Of a DNA stretch of 20,855 nucleotides, positions 1-6,763 are shown piece after piece. The translations under genes were made by a program, and so were the position numbers. How positions within the stretch are numbered: the first letter of the stretch is position 1; every line of letters begins with the position of its first letter. Source of the stretch: a virus; the IMG/VR virus record IMGVR_UViG_3300005737_000054, positions 1 through 20,855 of that record. One strand, 5' to 3'. Below the pieces are notes generated by a model. The model had not been told where the DNA came from and made no database searches. It was given only the letters and a program-made list of their open reading frames with translations.

Positions 1-128
1 TCTCGTTCTCCAACCGCATCAAAGGCCGGAGAAGTCCAATTTTCAACCCAATGGTTTTCGGGGATGATTACCGAACATCCCAATTTCTCGCGAACGAATT
101 CAAAGGCAGCTAAGCCGAATAAAAACAT
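1..128 (-). CDS. Partial unrecognised protein running off the left edge
   Basis: The minus strand is open from about position 246 to the window edge and reads like real protein, with segments such as FLFGLAAFEFVREKLG, CSVIIPENHWVENW and TSPAFDAVGER. The only ATG in frame is at 128, giving 42 visible residues. However, the frame stays protein-like upstream of it (LQALLFTAIDTRVSS, then FTEKQKYNVHLNTD) as far as a stop near 250. Either the true start is a rare codon, or the 5' end is frameshifted: an out-of-frame ATG sits at 249. I do not recognise the family. It is divergent from the phosphoribosyltransferase-like gene and could be its neighbour or the edge of the insertion site. The plus strand is also open over 1-213, so the coding call itself is tentative. 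Confidence 0.35.
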   Translation of the reverse strand, partial: MFLFGLAAFEFVREKLGCSVIIPENHWVENWTSPAFDAVGER

Positions 129-262
129 GTCTGTGTTGAGGTGTACGTTGTATTTTTGCTTTTCGGTGAATGAAGATACCCTTGTATCTATTGCTGTGAA
201 AAGTAAGGCTTGAAGCTTGGTCTTTATTTTGTCGTTACAAATCGATCATTCGGATTCAAAAA

Positions 263-1075
263 ATGGATATAAGCTTTGAGCAACTCAACGAAATTGACGA
301 AATACTATTGCAAAAGGGCTGGGACAAGATAACAAATAACAAGGGAGAAGCTGTAAATAACTTAGCATTCTCACTGTTTGAGCAGGTTAATAACGATGAG
401 GAATTCTCTCTTCTAAAGAGTTTAATTAATAGATATTTTTTATGCACTGACTACGATCGATATTGCTTTGAAATTGCGAAGCACATAGAGGACGTTTTCC
501 ATGGCGAAAACATAATTATTATTCCGGTTAGTGACGGTAACCGCAAAATTAAAAGTGGCCACGCCATTAGCTATGACCTAACTCGCTTTCTGAATGAAGA
601 TAGTTTCTCGGAAATGCTGATTCAGGAATCTCTGGACTCCATTAGTAAGCGGATCAATGAGTTCAATGTTATCGTAGTGGATGATTTCGTCGGAAGCGGC
701 TCTCAGTTCCGTGCTTTTGCTAGAAAATGCGCTGCAAGCTACGGACTAAATACTTCGAACATCTATTTGTATTCCATAGCAATGATGGTGAAGGCACGGG
801 AGCGCATCAGTAATTATTGTTACGCCGCAACCCCAATGATAGAATTTTCAAGGGCGTTGTCAGACCTATCAGAGCTACAAGACGTACCAGATCCCATATC
901 CGTGTATAATCGCATTGAAGCACGGGCAAAGGTAGGGAAAAACTATCGCCGTGGATTTTTGCGTTCTGAGGCGCTCGTAACAATGAAAAAAACGCCCAAT
1001 AACACGCTACCAATATTCTGGTGTAAACATGACCAAAACGGCGAAATATGGCCGGCAATTTTCCCAAGAGGCTAA
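263..1075 (+). CDS. Phosphoribosyltransferase-like retron effector
   Basis: This 270-residue protein has a type I PRTase fold signature. A beta strand near residues 83-91 (NIIIIPVSD) is followed by the PRPP-loop motif VIVVDDFVGSGSQF at 136-149, with the paired acidic residues D140/D141 and the small-residue loop GSGS. A C-terminal block, GFLRSEALVT then PNNTLPIFW (231-253), is typical, as I recall it, of conflict-system PRTase-like proteins rather than of housekeeping salvage enzymes. It opens a three-gene plus-strand unit: its stop is 3 bp before the winged-helix ATG, and the RT follows. In known retrons of this layout the PRTase is the likely toxic effector, held in check by the RT/ncRNA complex. 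Its substrate is unknown. The A+T-rich base composition contrasts with the prophage and suggests transfer. No strong Shine-Dalgarno sequence is seen before the ATG. Confidence 0.75.
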   Translation: MDISFEQLNEIDEILLQKGWDKITNNKGEAVNNLAFSLFEQVNNDEEFSLLKSLINRYFLCTDYDRYCFEIAKHIEDVFHGENIIIIPVSDGNRKIKSGHAISYDLTRFLNEDSFSEMLIQESLDSISKRINEFNVIVVDDFVGSGSQFRAFARKCAASYGLNTSNIYLYSIAMMVKARERISNYCYAATPMIEFSRALSDLSELQDVPDPISVYNRIEARAKVGKNYRRGFLRSEALVTMKKTPNNTLPIFWCKHDQNGEIWPAIFPRG

Positions 1076-1078
1076 AGA

Positions 1079-1414
1079 ATGGCTATAACGATTGAGGATG
1101 CGGTTCTAGTTGCAGTTGCTCGCGACGGCTCCCTTTCGTCAGTAGAAAATAGAGGTTTCACCGCTGCACAAATCGCTAGAGCGATAAGAATTCTCCTGAA
1201 TGAAGGGCGTTTAGTTCGAAACGAGTCTAAATTCACCTTGGCTCAAGGCGTAGCTTTACCAAGGATAAAGCATTCTCCGCCGAAAATCCTAGCGCTGCTC
1301 GACGAATACGCGGTTGAAAAATTAGATGAAAATGCGCACTATGTTATCGAGCATCAAACGTTTACTCAAATCAAAGAGCGAGTTAGACCCCAGCGGGATA
1401 GGCCGCAGGATTGA
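1079..1414 (+). CDS. Small winged-helix DNA-binding protein of the retron
   Basis: The protein has 111 residues and starts 3 bp after the PRTase stop, so the two are probably translationally coupled. The segment FTAAQIARAIRILLNEGRLVRN followed by KFTLAQG (about 27-55) has the recognition-helix-plus-wing pattern of a winged HTH. The C-terminal part is helical and then turns basic (RVRPQRDRPQD). Retrons with a PRTase effector usually carry a second small DNA-binding protein, and this gene fits that place. Its role may be to bind the msDNA or the effector; that is inference. The last codons, from about 1391 on, overlap the predicted 5' part of the retron ncRNA, so the odd basic tail may reflect RNA constraint rather than protein function. 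Confidence 0.65.
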   Translation: MAITIEDAVLVAVARDGSLSSVENRGFTAAQIARAIRILLNEGRLVRNESKFTLAQGVALPRIKHSPPKILALLDEYAVEKLDENAHYVIEHQTFTQIKERVRPQRDRPQD

Positions 1415-1518
1415 CGAGTCGTCGATCTGGATTGGATGGCACTTAAGGCCCATTCAATGGAAATGAATTTTCCACGGAGTGAAAAATGTAATTTCCATTG
1501 AAGCGCCTATCGGCGTTT
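1391..1518 (+). ncRNA. Predicted retron msr-msd RNA
   Basis: The elements occur in the order expected for a retron RNA just upstream of its RT. A left arm GATAGGC (1397-1403) is complementary to GCCTATC (1505-1511), as a1/a2. A small hairpin, ATTGACG/CGTCGAT (1410-1416 with 1420-1426, loop AGT), resembles an msr stem. A long hairpin covers 1455-1500: the outer arms CAATGGAAAT and ATTTCCATTG are perfect over 10 bp, and after a GA/GTA internal loop 1467-1475 pairs with 1479-1487 with one mismatch and a GGA loop, as an msd would. A G in the AGGA at 1407-1410 could be the branching guanosine, but this is a guess. The a2 arm also forms a competing local hairpin (1501-1507 with 1512-1518). The ends are approximate. 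Confidence 0.55.
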
Positions 1519-1557
1519 ACCTAGACGGTAATGGTTATTTAGTAACTGGAACGTTTG

Positions 1558-2586
1558 ATGCTCAATTTCCGCTTCGCGCAAGAGTATGTCCAGCTCGATC
1601 TATTTGACGATTTCGGAGCGGAAGATAGAAAAACTACTGTTCAACAGTATGTTGATTTTATTTCGGCAAATCGAGCAAAGCCCATATTCGATACGGAACA
1701 TTTTTCGCGCCTTGTCGGGTATGCGGAACAATTTCTATATTCCGTTTCCGCTTCTCCATCCCATTTTTATCGAGAATTCAAAATACCAAAGAAAAGCGGC
1801 GGTGTTCGGACACTGAATGAGCCGCTCCCCACCTTGAAGGCAGTACAAAAATTTATCGTGAACGAGGTTTTATGCGATGTTGAACCTCACAAAGCTGCGA
1901 AAGCATTCCGTAAAAACCACACTTTACGCGGCAATGCGGTCATTCATCGCCGCCGCCCGTGCATGCTGAAAGTCGACATAAAGGACTTCTTTTCAAACAT
2001 AGATGAGCACTCGATATATACGCTGTTTTACAACATCGGCTACACACGACAAATAGCTCGCTTGTTGACCGGACTTTGCACCTTAAACAATGGATTGCCA
2101 CAAGGTGCACCAACTAGCCCCATGCTGTCTAACTTGGTGATGCGCGATTTCGACAATACGTTGTTCGAATCTTGCGTAGAAAACGGTATATTTTACACTC
2201 GTTATGCTGATGACATGACTTTCAGTGCAGCAGATGATCGGGTGAAGTCCTTGCTCCCATTAATCCGGAGCGAGTTGAAGAAAAATCGACTTACAATTAA
2301 TAACGAGAAGACATCATTTTCCGGACCAGGAGCCCGAAAATACGTCACTGGAATCGTCGTCAATGAACGATTGAATATTCTTAGGGATGAAAGAAAGAGA
2401 CTCCGACAGGAGATGTATTATATACGAAAGTTCGGAATAAATGGACATTTGCGCAAGACTGAAATCAGCCGCGCAAACTATATTGACCACCTTGTTGGCC
2501 GTTTAAACTTCGCTTACTTTGTCACCAAGGAGCCTGGGTTTCTGGAAGATATGCGCTATCTTCAGGAGCTTAAAAATATATTCTGA
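1558..2586 (+). CDS. Retron-type reverse transcriptase
   Basis: This 342-residue enzyme would make the branched msDNA from its cognate ncRNA. Numbered from the ATG at 1558, it has the retron region X motif NAVIH (126-130), the first catalytic aspartate in DIKDFF (D140), NGLPQGAPTSP (178-188), the catalytic YADD (216-219) and the VTG triplet (263-265) of the retron thumb/region Y. The length is normal for retron RTs, and no effector domain is fused. A TTG directly before the ATG is another possible start; neither has a clear ribosome site, so translation may be coupled to upstream genes. An unusual N-terminal QLDLF (residues 12-16) matches the beta-clamp-binding consensus. All catalytic residues are present, so the enzyme should be active. 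Confidence 0.92.
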   Translation: MLNFRFAQEYVQLDLFDDFGAEDRKTTVQQYVDFISANRAKPIFDTEHFSRLVGYAEQFLYSVSASPSHFYREFKIPKKSGGVRTLNEPLPTLKAVQKFIVNEVLCDVEPHKAAKAFRKNHTLRGNAVIHRRRPCMLKVDIKDFFSNIDEHSIYTLFYNIGYTRQIARLLTGLCTLNNGLPQGAPTSPMLSNLVMRDFDNTLFESCVENGIFYTRYADDMTFSAADDRVKSLLPLIRSELKKNRLTINNEKTSFSGPGARKYVTGIVVNERLNILRDERKRLRQEMYYIRKFGINGHLRKTEISRANYIDHLVGRLNFAYFVTKEPGFLEDMRYLQELKNIF

Positions 2587-2806
2587 CTATTAAACGTCAT
2601 CCTTCCAACTCATCAATTTGACCGCAAGTACACACGCCGAATGTTTGTACGGCAGCAGGATGCCCAGATCCGTTCAACAGGACGCATCATAGCTGAGCCA
2701 TAGTTTATCGAAACCCTAAAGAAGCGATAGGGGCGCGACGCCTATGCTTTCCATCCAGACCTTCGATATTACAAAGCGTGATCGATAGTCGTACCTTTAA
2801 GGGAAC
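2587..2806 (+). other. Intergenic gap with a bulged hairpin
   Basis: These 220 bp between the RT and the DUF3800 gene hold no convincing reading frame. A stem is possible at 2724-2747, with GC/GC and ATAGG/CCTAT arms, a bulge, and a CGA loop. There is no following T run, so it does not look like a standard terminator. The ATAGG/CCTAT core is similar to the a1/a2 pair of the predicted retron RNA, which may be coincidence. A promoter for the DUF3800 gene may lie here but is not evident by eye. Confidence 0.3.
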
Positions 2807-4039
2807 ATGGCCGAGTTTGCTGAAGCGCATGTGACAACGGTTGGGTCAATGCGTACCATGAATAACACCTCAGGCCTCGCACTTTTGGCGCCGATGCAAC
2901 AAAGCTGGCAATCTGCGACAACGAAGATTGTAATGACCGATATTAACGACATCCGCGCGCCCGTACTCGCGATGAACAACCTTCCCAACGTCGATGGCGC
3001 ATACACAATGCATTACGACGAGACCAATAACATCCGGCGCTTGCACTTGACGCCCAACGGGTTGAACATCCGAACGCTGCAGTGCTTCGTACTCGGGGGG
3101 GTTGCTCACCGCGGTACCCCGCCATCGCTCTGTTTCGAGGAGCTTAGGAGCGTGCTTCGGCTTCAGAAATCGACACAGGAGCTTAAGCTGGAGCACCTCG
3201 GAAAGGGGGATTTCCTCAATCTTATAAATTCTCAAAAGGTTGAGGCCATGCTCGACTGGCTGCACACCCAAAACCTATTCGTACACTTCCAGGTCCTCGA
3301 CCCACTTTATTGGTCAATCGTCGATTTCGTCGATTCCATCATCATCGAAGACGGCAGCGCTGAGTGCATTTCGATGGCTACCAGATTCAAGAATGACCTT
3401 TACGCGATCCTGCGCGACGATGTGGACATAACCGCAGACTTGCTTGAACGGTATAGCTATCCAGATGTTGGGCCTGATCGGCGCGTGGCGTTCATTGCAG
3501 AAGTGCGCGACCTACTGGAGACCCGTCATTCTCGGCTACCCCATTTCAACTATCAGATGCTCAAAGGTTTGCTTCAAATCGCTACGAGGCTCGACGCACT
3601 TCCCTACCTGGAAGACGAGACACCCAACGTTCTCATCGATGGCTTTGGTGTCTTTTACCTACAGCGGCTCGCACTCTTCAAAAATGCCACGCACGTCCTG
3701 GACATCGAGAGGAAGATCGAAACCTACCTCAGCGACCTCGATCTGCGGGATGGCCCAGTTCCCCTATGCAATTTCTCATTTGTCAACTCGAAGGACCACC
3801 CTTGGGTGCAGGTTTCCGACGCAATAGCTGGCCTTCTTGGCAAATTCTTTAGTTTTGTGAACCAAACGTCGGTGAACGACCTTAGCAATGCTCGCGCTGA
3901 ATTTACCGAACGCCAGAAGCGCGGATTCGAAACACTGGGCCTCTTAATCGATCGATCGATAGAAGAGTGCCCGGCTTTCGTCAATTATGTAGTGTCACTG
4001 GAGGATCAACAACGACGGGCGAGTGTGCTCGGATTCTAG
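2807..4039 (+). CDS. DUF3800 family protein
   Basis: The frame codes for up to 410 residues. DUF3800 proteins have an RNase H-like fold with an N-terminal acidic motif and a C-terminal VQxxDxIAG motif. Here these are HYDETNN (about 69-75), LIDGF (276-280) and HPWVQVSDAIAG (331-342). The first 42-55 residues look like low-conservation extension: M43 (2933) or M56 (2972) put the start closer to the acidic motif and may be the true initiation sites, while at 2807 an AGGGA lies only 2 bp from the ATG. DUF3800 proteins occur beside or fused to retron RTs and in other defence loci. A 220-bp gap and higher GC than the RT gene leave open whether this is part of the retron or a separate acquisition. 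Nuclease activity is suspected for the family but cannot be confirmed here. Confidence 0.75.
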   Translation: MAEFAEAHVTTVGSMRTMNNTSGLALLAPMQQSWQSATTKIVMTDINDIRAPVLAMNNLPNVDGAYTMHYDETNNIRRLHLTPNGLNIRTLQCFVLGGVAHRGTPPSLCFEELRSVLRLQKSTQELKLEHLGKGDFLNLINSQKVEAMLDWLHTQNLFVHFQVLDPLYWSIVDFVDSIIIEDGSAECISMATRFKNDLYAILRDDVDITADLLERYSYPDVGPDRRVAFIAEVRDLLETRHSRLPHFNYQMLKGLLQIATRLDALPYLEDETPNVLIDGFGVFYLQRLALFKNATHVLDIERKIETYLSDLDLRDGPVPLCNFSFVNSKDHPWVQVSDAIAGLLGKFFSFVNQTSVNDLSNARAEFTERQKRGFETLGLLIDRSIEECPAFVNYVVSLEDQQRRASVLGF

Positions 4040-4321
4040 TCAAACGCGTCCAAAACACCAGACGTGGTCTATAAGCATTAAGACGCTGCGAACGCATAAC
4101 TGGTTGCGCGATTCCATACGAACAATCTGCGAAAGGCAAATATCAAAACCTCTAAGCATCTTTCTCCAAAATTCTGCGATTGGTGCAAAAGCAACTCCTT
4201 AGTTACCATGGCGAGGTCGTCTTTATGGCAGCTGGAAGACCGCCGTATAGTACCGCTGCGAGGCGGAAAGCAGCCATTCCACCCTTCCCCTACCACCTAA
4301 CATTCCGCCGTTAAACACCCT
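4040..4321. other. Junction between defence cassette and prophage
   Basis: No supported gene lies between the DUF3800 stop and the end of the phage-like sequence, where the two units converge. The stretch is lower in GC than the phage DNA. It contains four copies of the hexamer CTGCGA in the same orientation (starting at 4086, 4127, 4174 and 4256), extended to CTGCGAA in the first two, and two TTAAACA copies near 4313 and 4324. Repeats of this kind could be remnants of a transposable phage end, but no copy was found at the other end. No Rho-independent terminator was found for either converging unit. Confidence 0.35.
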
Positions 4322-4411
4322 TTAAACAGGCAGGAGCGCCATCAGCCGTTGCTGGGTACCAAGATGCATCCAGCCCCTAAAAACGCGCCCAGCGGCCTTC
4401 CTGTCAAACAT
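4322..4411 (-). pseudogene. Possible truncated next gene, 29 codons
   Basis: An ATG at 4411 overlaps the stop of the F-like gene in the sequence ATGTTTGA, the same kind of coupling seen between most genes of this operon. The frame runs only 29 codons (MFDRKAAGRVFRGWMHLG then TQQRLMALLPV) to a TAA at 4322. This position would be occupied by the next head gene in Mu. The short frame may be the 5' remnant of a gene cut by the deletion or insertion that brought the defence cassette next to the phage, or it may be a small gene or chance. No family is recognised. Confidence 0.25.
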
Positions 4412-5189
4412 CCCGGAACTCCACCTCACCCTGCGCCAGCACCCGCCGCACCGTCTCGGCATGCCCTGCCTTGCCCGGATTGTAATCCCACCCAGGATCC
4501 ACCCCGTCCGGGATCTGCCGTGTCTCGCCGGTCCGCCTGTTCTCCCACGCCCGGTAAGAGATCGGCGGCGCCTCAAACACCAGCTCTTCCCCCGCCCTGA
4601 TGAGCCGGTCGATATCCGCCTGAGACAGGCTCTGCAGTGTACAGCGGCAGTTCCAGCCATTGGGCGGCGCGAAGACATCCCAGAACGGATCGCCAATGGG
4701 CAGCACCAGATTATGCAGGCGCTGGTGCGCTGGCCGGGTCAATCCATCCTGAACCGCTACATAGCGCAAGTACGGGCGGCTCTGCCTGGTCCGTTCAAAC
4801 CCGGACCAATGCCCGGCTGCGTAAGACACATTCATGTTGGCATCAAAGATCGTCCGCAGCCGACGCATGGAGCCGAGGCGGACCTTCACCGGCTCACCGG
4901 TCAACGGATCTTCCTGGATGGCTTCGCCCCACCAGCCCTTGCGCACCAGCTCAGGCCTGATCAGGCGCGAGAAACTCTCGAAGGTCTCACCCTGGGCAAG
5001 GGCTTTCAGGAGCGCTTCCCAGATATCGACCAGAATGTCGTGGCCGGTGGATTTTGCCACGGTGAACATGGCAGCATGATCCTGGGCATAGACATCCTGC
5101 CAGGCGAAGGTCGGATCGAGGCGATATCCACGGGTCTGAAGCGCGGCTATGGCAGCACGCGGCGGCAGGGGCTTGAATCTCGCCGCCAT
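4404..5189 (-). CDS. F: Mu gpF-like minor head protein
   Basis: The 261-residue protein belongs to the phage Mu F / SPP1 gp7 group, which joins the portal and is needed for head assembly. Diagnostic features are the central block FDANMNVSYAAGHW (about 114-127), RYVAVQDGLTRPAHQRLHN (142-160), and FWDVFAPPNGWNCRCTL (169-185), in which the NGWNCRC segment is highly characteristic. The C-terminal VDPGWDYNPGKA is also typical, so the gene seems complete. The start is ATG at 5189, two bases after the portal stop. It is the last recognisable phage gene in the unit. Confidence 0.9.
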   Translation of the reverse strand: MAARFKPLPPRAAIAALQTRGYRLDPTFAWQDVYAQDHAAMFTVAKSTGHDILVDIWEALLKALAQGETFESFSRLIRPELVRKGWWGEAIQEDPLTGEPVKVRLGSMRRLRTIFDANMNVSYAAGHWSGFERTRQSRPYLRYVAVQDGLTRPAHQRLHNLVLPIGDPFWDVFAPPNGWNCRCTLQSLSQADIDRLIRAGEELVFEAPPISYRAWENRRTGETRQIPDGVDPGWDYNPGKAGHAETVRRVLAQGEVEFRDV

Positions 5190-5191
5190 GG

Positions 5192-6763
5192 CTATTGCGT
5201 CCCCTCACCCGTCTCACCGGAGATCCGGGCAGCAAAACTAGCCTTGGCCAGAGTGTCCGCAAGTGCTGTAACGCCCATGGTCTCCAGCCGCCTCTGAAAG
5301 ATCGCTTTAGCTTCCTCGATCGACGTCGCTGCGGCCAACTCTTCCTCTAGCCCGGCGATCATCGGTTCCACCAACGGCACCCAGCCGTCATCGGCCAGAA
5401 TTTCGTCAATTGCCCGCCCTAACGCGTCGGAGTGGCGTAACACCTGTGCCCCCGCGGGGACTGTCCGAAATGCTTTCACCTGCGTGGAAGATTCTGCCTC
5501 ATCCTCTTCCTGGGACACGGGACTTCCTGTCTGCAGCCCAAGCAGTTCTTCGTCCGGATCAGGATCAGGCAATCCCAGATGATCGCGCATGGTCGACATG
5601 CCAACCTTCAGCCCAAGCGGCACCAGCGCCACCACGTTTTTGACCAGCGCCTCGATGTCGACCTCATCAGGTCGACCCATCTTCAGCCTGGGATAGGCAC
5701 GCCGCGGGCCGAAGTTGAGATCCACCAGCGGGCGTACCAGATCCCGATTGAGGGTCGCGCCAAGCTGACGCGCATCTGCCAGCTCGATATCATCGCGCAC
5801 GCCATCATGGACTTTTGCGGTCGCATAGCCGCCGGCTGTCGCATCGGTGGTCTGCGTCTGACCCAGCACCAGCTTGGAGACCTGCCGGTCCAGCCAGTCG
5901 GCGCGCTTTTCATAAAGGTCGTGGGACCCGGAGAGGCTGGCCTCGATGAACTCGATGGCCATGCTCTCAGGAACGATCGCGGAAAAGTCCGCGCCGATGT
6001 TGGCGACAGCCTGATGCAGCTTGTCCTTGTCTTCATCGCTGGCGCCGGGCCCGAACTTGCCCAGGCGCAGCGGCTGGCCATAGGCTTCGGAGAAGATTGC
6101 CCAGTCCTTCAGGGTGAAGGATTTGAAGAGGAAGGCCCAGGCAGCGCCCCGCGCCAGACCGCCCCGGATTGGAATGCCGGACTTGGCCTTGCCGAAATGG
6201 GTGATCCAGCCAAAGGGCCGCAAGGGCTCGTCGCCCTCGATGCCCCTGAGCAGCAAAGTCTCGCCATCCTCATCATCAAAGCGGAACCAGCGCGGATCGC
6301 GCCACTTGAAGGCTTTCGGTCGCCACTGCCCCTCGGATGTGTCCCAGAGGATCTCCGTGGCAGAGAAGCCCTTGCCGACCGCATCCAGAACATCGAACAG
6401 CTCATCCTTGAAGGCATCGCGCTCGGTGATCTCGCGCACCAGGTCGGCCGCTTTGACGTCTTCAGCAGCATCGCTTGCCGCTTCCACGGTGATTTCCAGC
6501 GAGGAAACCTGACGTTTGCGAGTGCCCAGCACCCCGGCATAATGCTCGTTGCGTTCCTCCATGTCCTCAGCCAGCGCCAGATAGCGCTCCGGATCGCCGG
6601 CAATACTGGAGCGCAGGATTTCTGCCAGGCCCCGGGGCGTCAGGCCGCTGGCCGGATGCATGGCGGAACTGCGGTGGGTCGCGCGCAGCTGGGGCCCGGC
6701 CTGTTCAGATTTCAGGGCCTTGGAGGAAACCGGACGGCCAGTGGGATCGACAAGCTGCACCAT
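5192..6763 (-). CDS. DUF935 portal protein (Mu gp29-like)
   Basis: At 523 residues this is a normal-length Mu-type portal, the ring through which DNA enters and leaves the capsid. The N-terminal region has LTPRGLAEILR then YLALAEDMEERNEHYAGVL (about 61-79) and the TRKRQV motif (81-86), the classic DUF935 pattern. FSATEILW (133-140) and RDPRWFRF (154-161) follow. The C-terminal third (after about 430) is acidic and variable. The ATG at 6763 overlaps the terminase stop by one base (TGATG), showing tight coupling. The portal, terminase and F-like protein together form the packaging and head-vertex module. Confidence 0.92.
   Translation of the reverse strand: MVQLVDPTGRPVSSKALKSEQAGPQLRATHRSSAMHPASGLTPRGLAEILRSSIAGDPERYLALAEDMEERNEHYAGVLGTRKRQVSSLEITVEAASDAAEDVKAADLVREITERDAFKDELFDVLDAVGKGFSATEILWDTSEGQWRPKAFKWRDPRWFRFDDEDGETLLLRGIEGDEPLRPFGWITHFGKAKSGIPIRGGLARGAAWAFLFKSFTLKDWAIFSEAYGQPLRLGKFGPGASDEDKDKLHQAVANIGADFSAIVPESMAIEFIEASLSGSHDLYEKRADWLDRQVSKLVLGQTQTTDATAGGYATAKVHDGVRDDIELADARQLGATLNRDLVRPLVDLNFGPRRAYPRLKMGRPDEVDIEALVKNVVALVPLGLKVGMSTMRDHLGLPDPDPDEELLGLQTGSPVSQEEDEAESSTQVKAFRTVPAGAQVLRHSDALGRAIDEILADDGWVPLVEPMIAGLEEELAAATSIEEAKAIFQRRLETMGVTALADTLAKASFAARISGETGEGTQ

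Noticed and set aside
1-213. Open plus-strand frame at the left edge
   Set aside because: Residues are polar and unstructured compared with the opposite strand, which reads more like a folded protein; kept only as a caution on the partial gene.
4078-4296. 72-codon minus-strand frame in the junction
   Set aside because: No family pattern, no coupling to neighbours, located in lower-GC junction DNA; probably chance.
4360-4403. Terminator after the F-like gene (GC stretch followed by GTTTTT on the minus strand)
   Set aside because: Only a 3-4 bp stem can form next to the T run, too weak to call.
4461-5297. Plus-strand frame of 278 codons opposite the F-like gene
   Set aside because: Shadow of a clear Mu F-like gene; no domain and no ribosome site.
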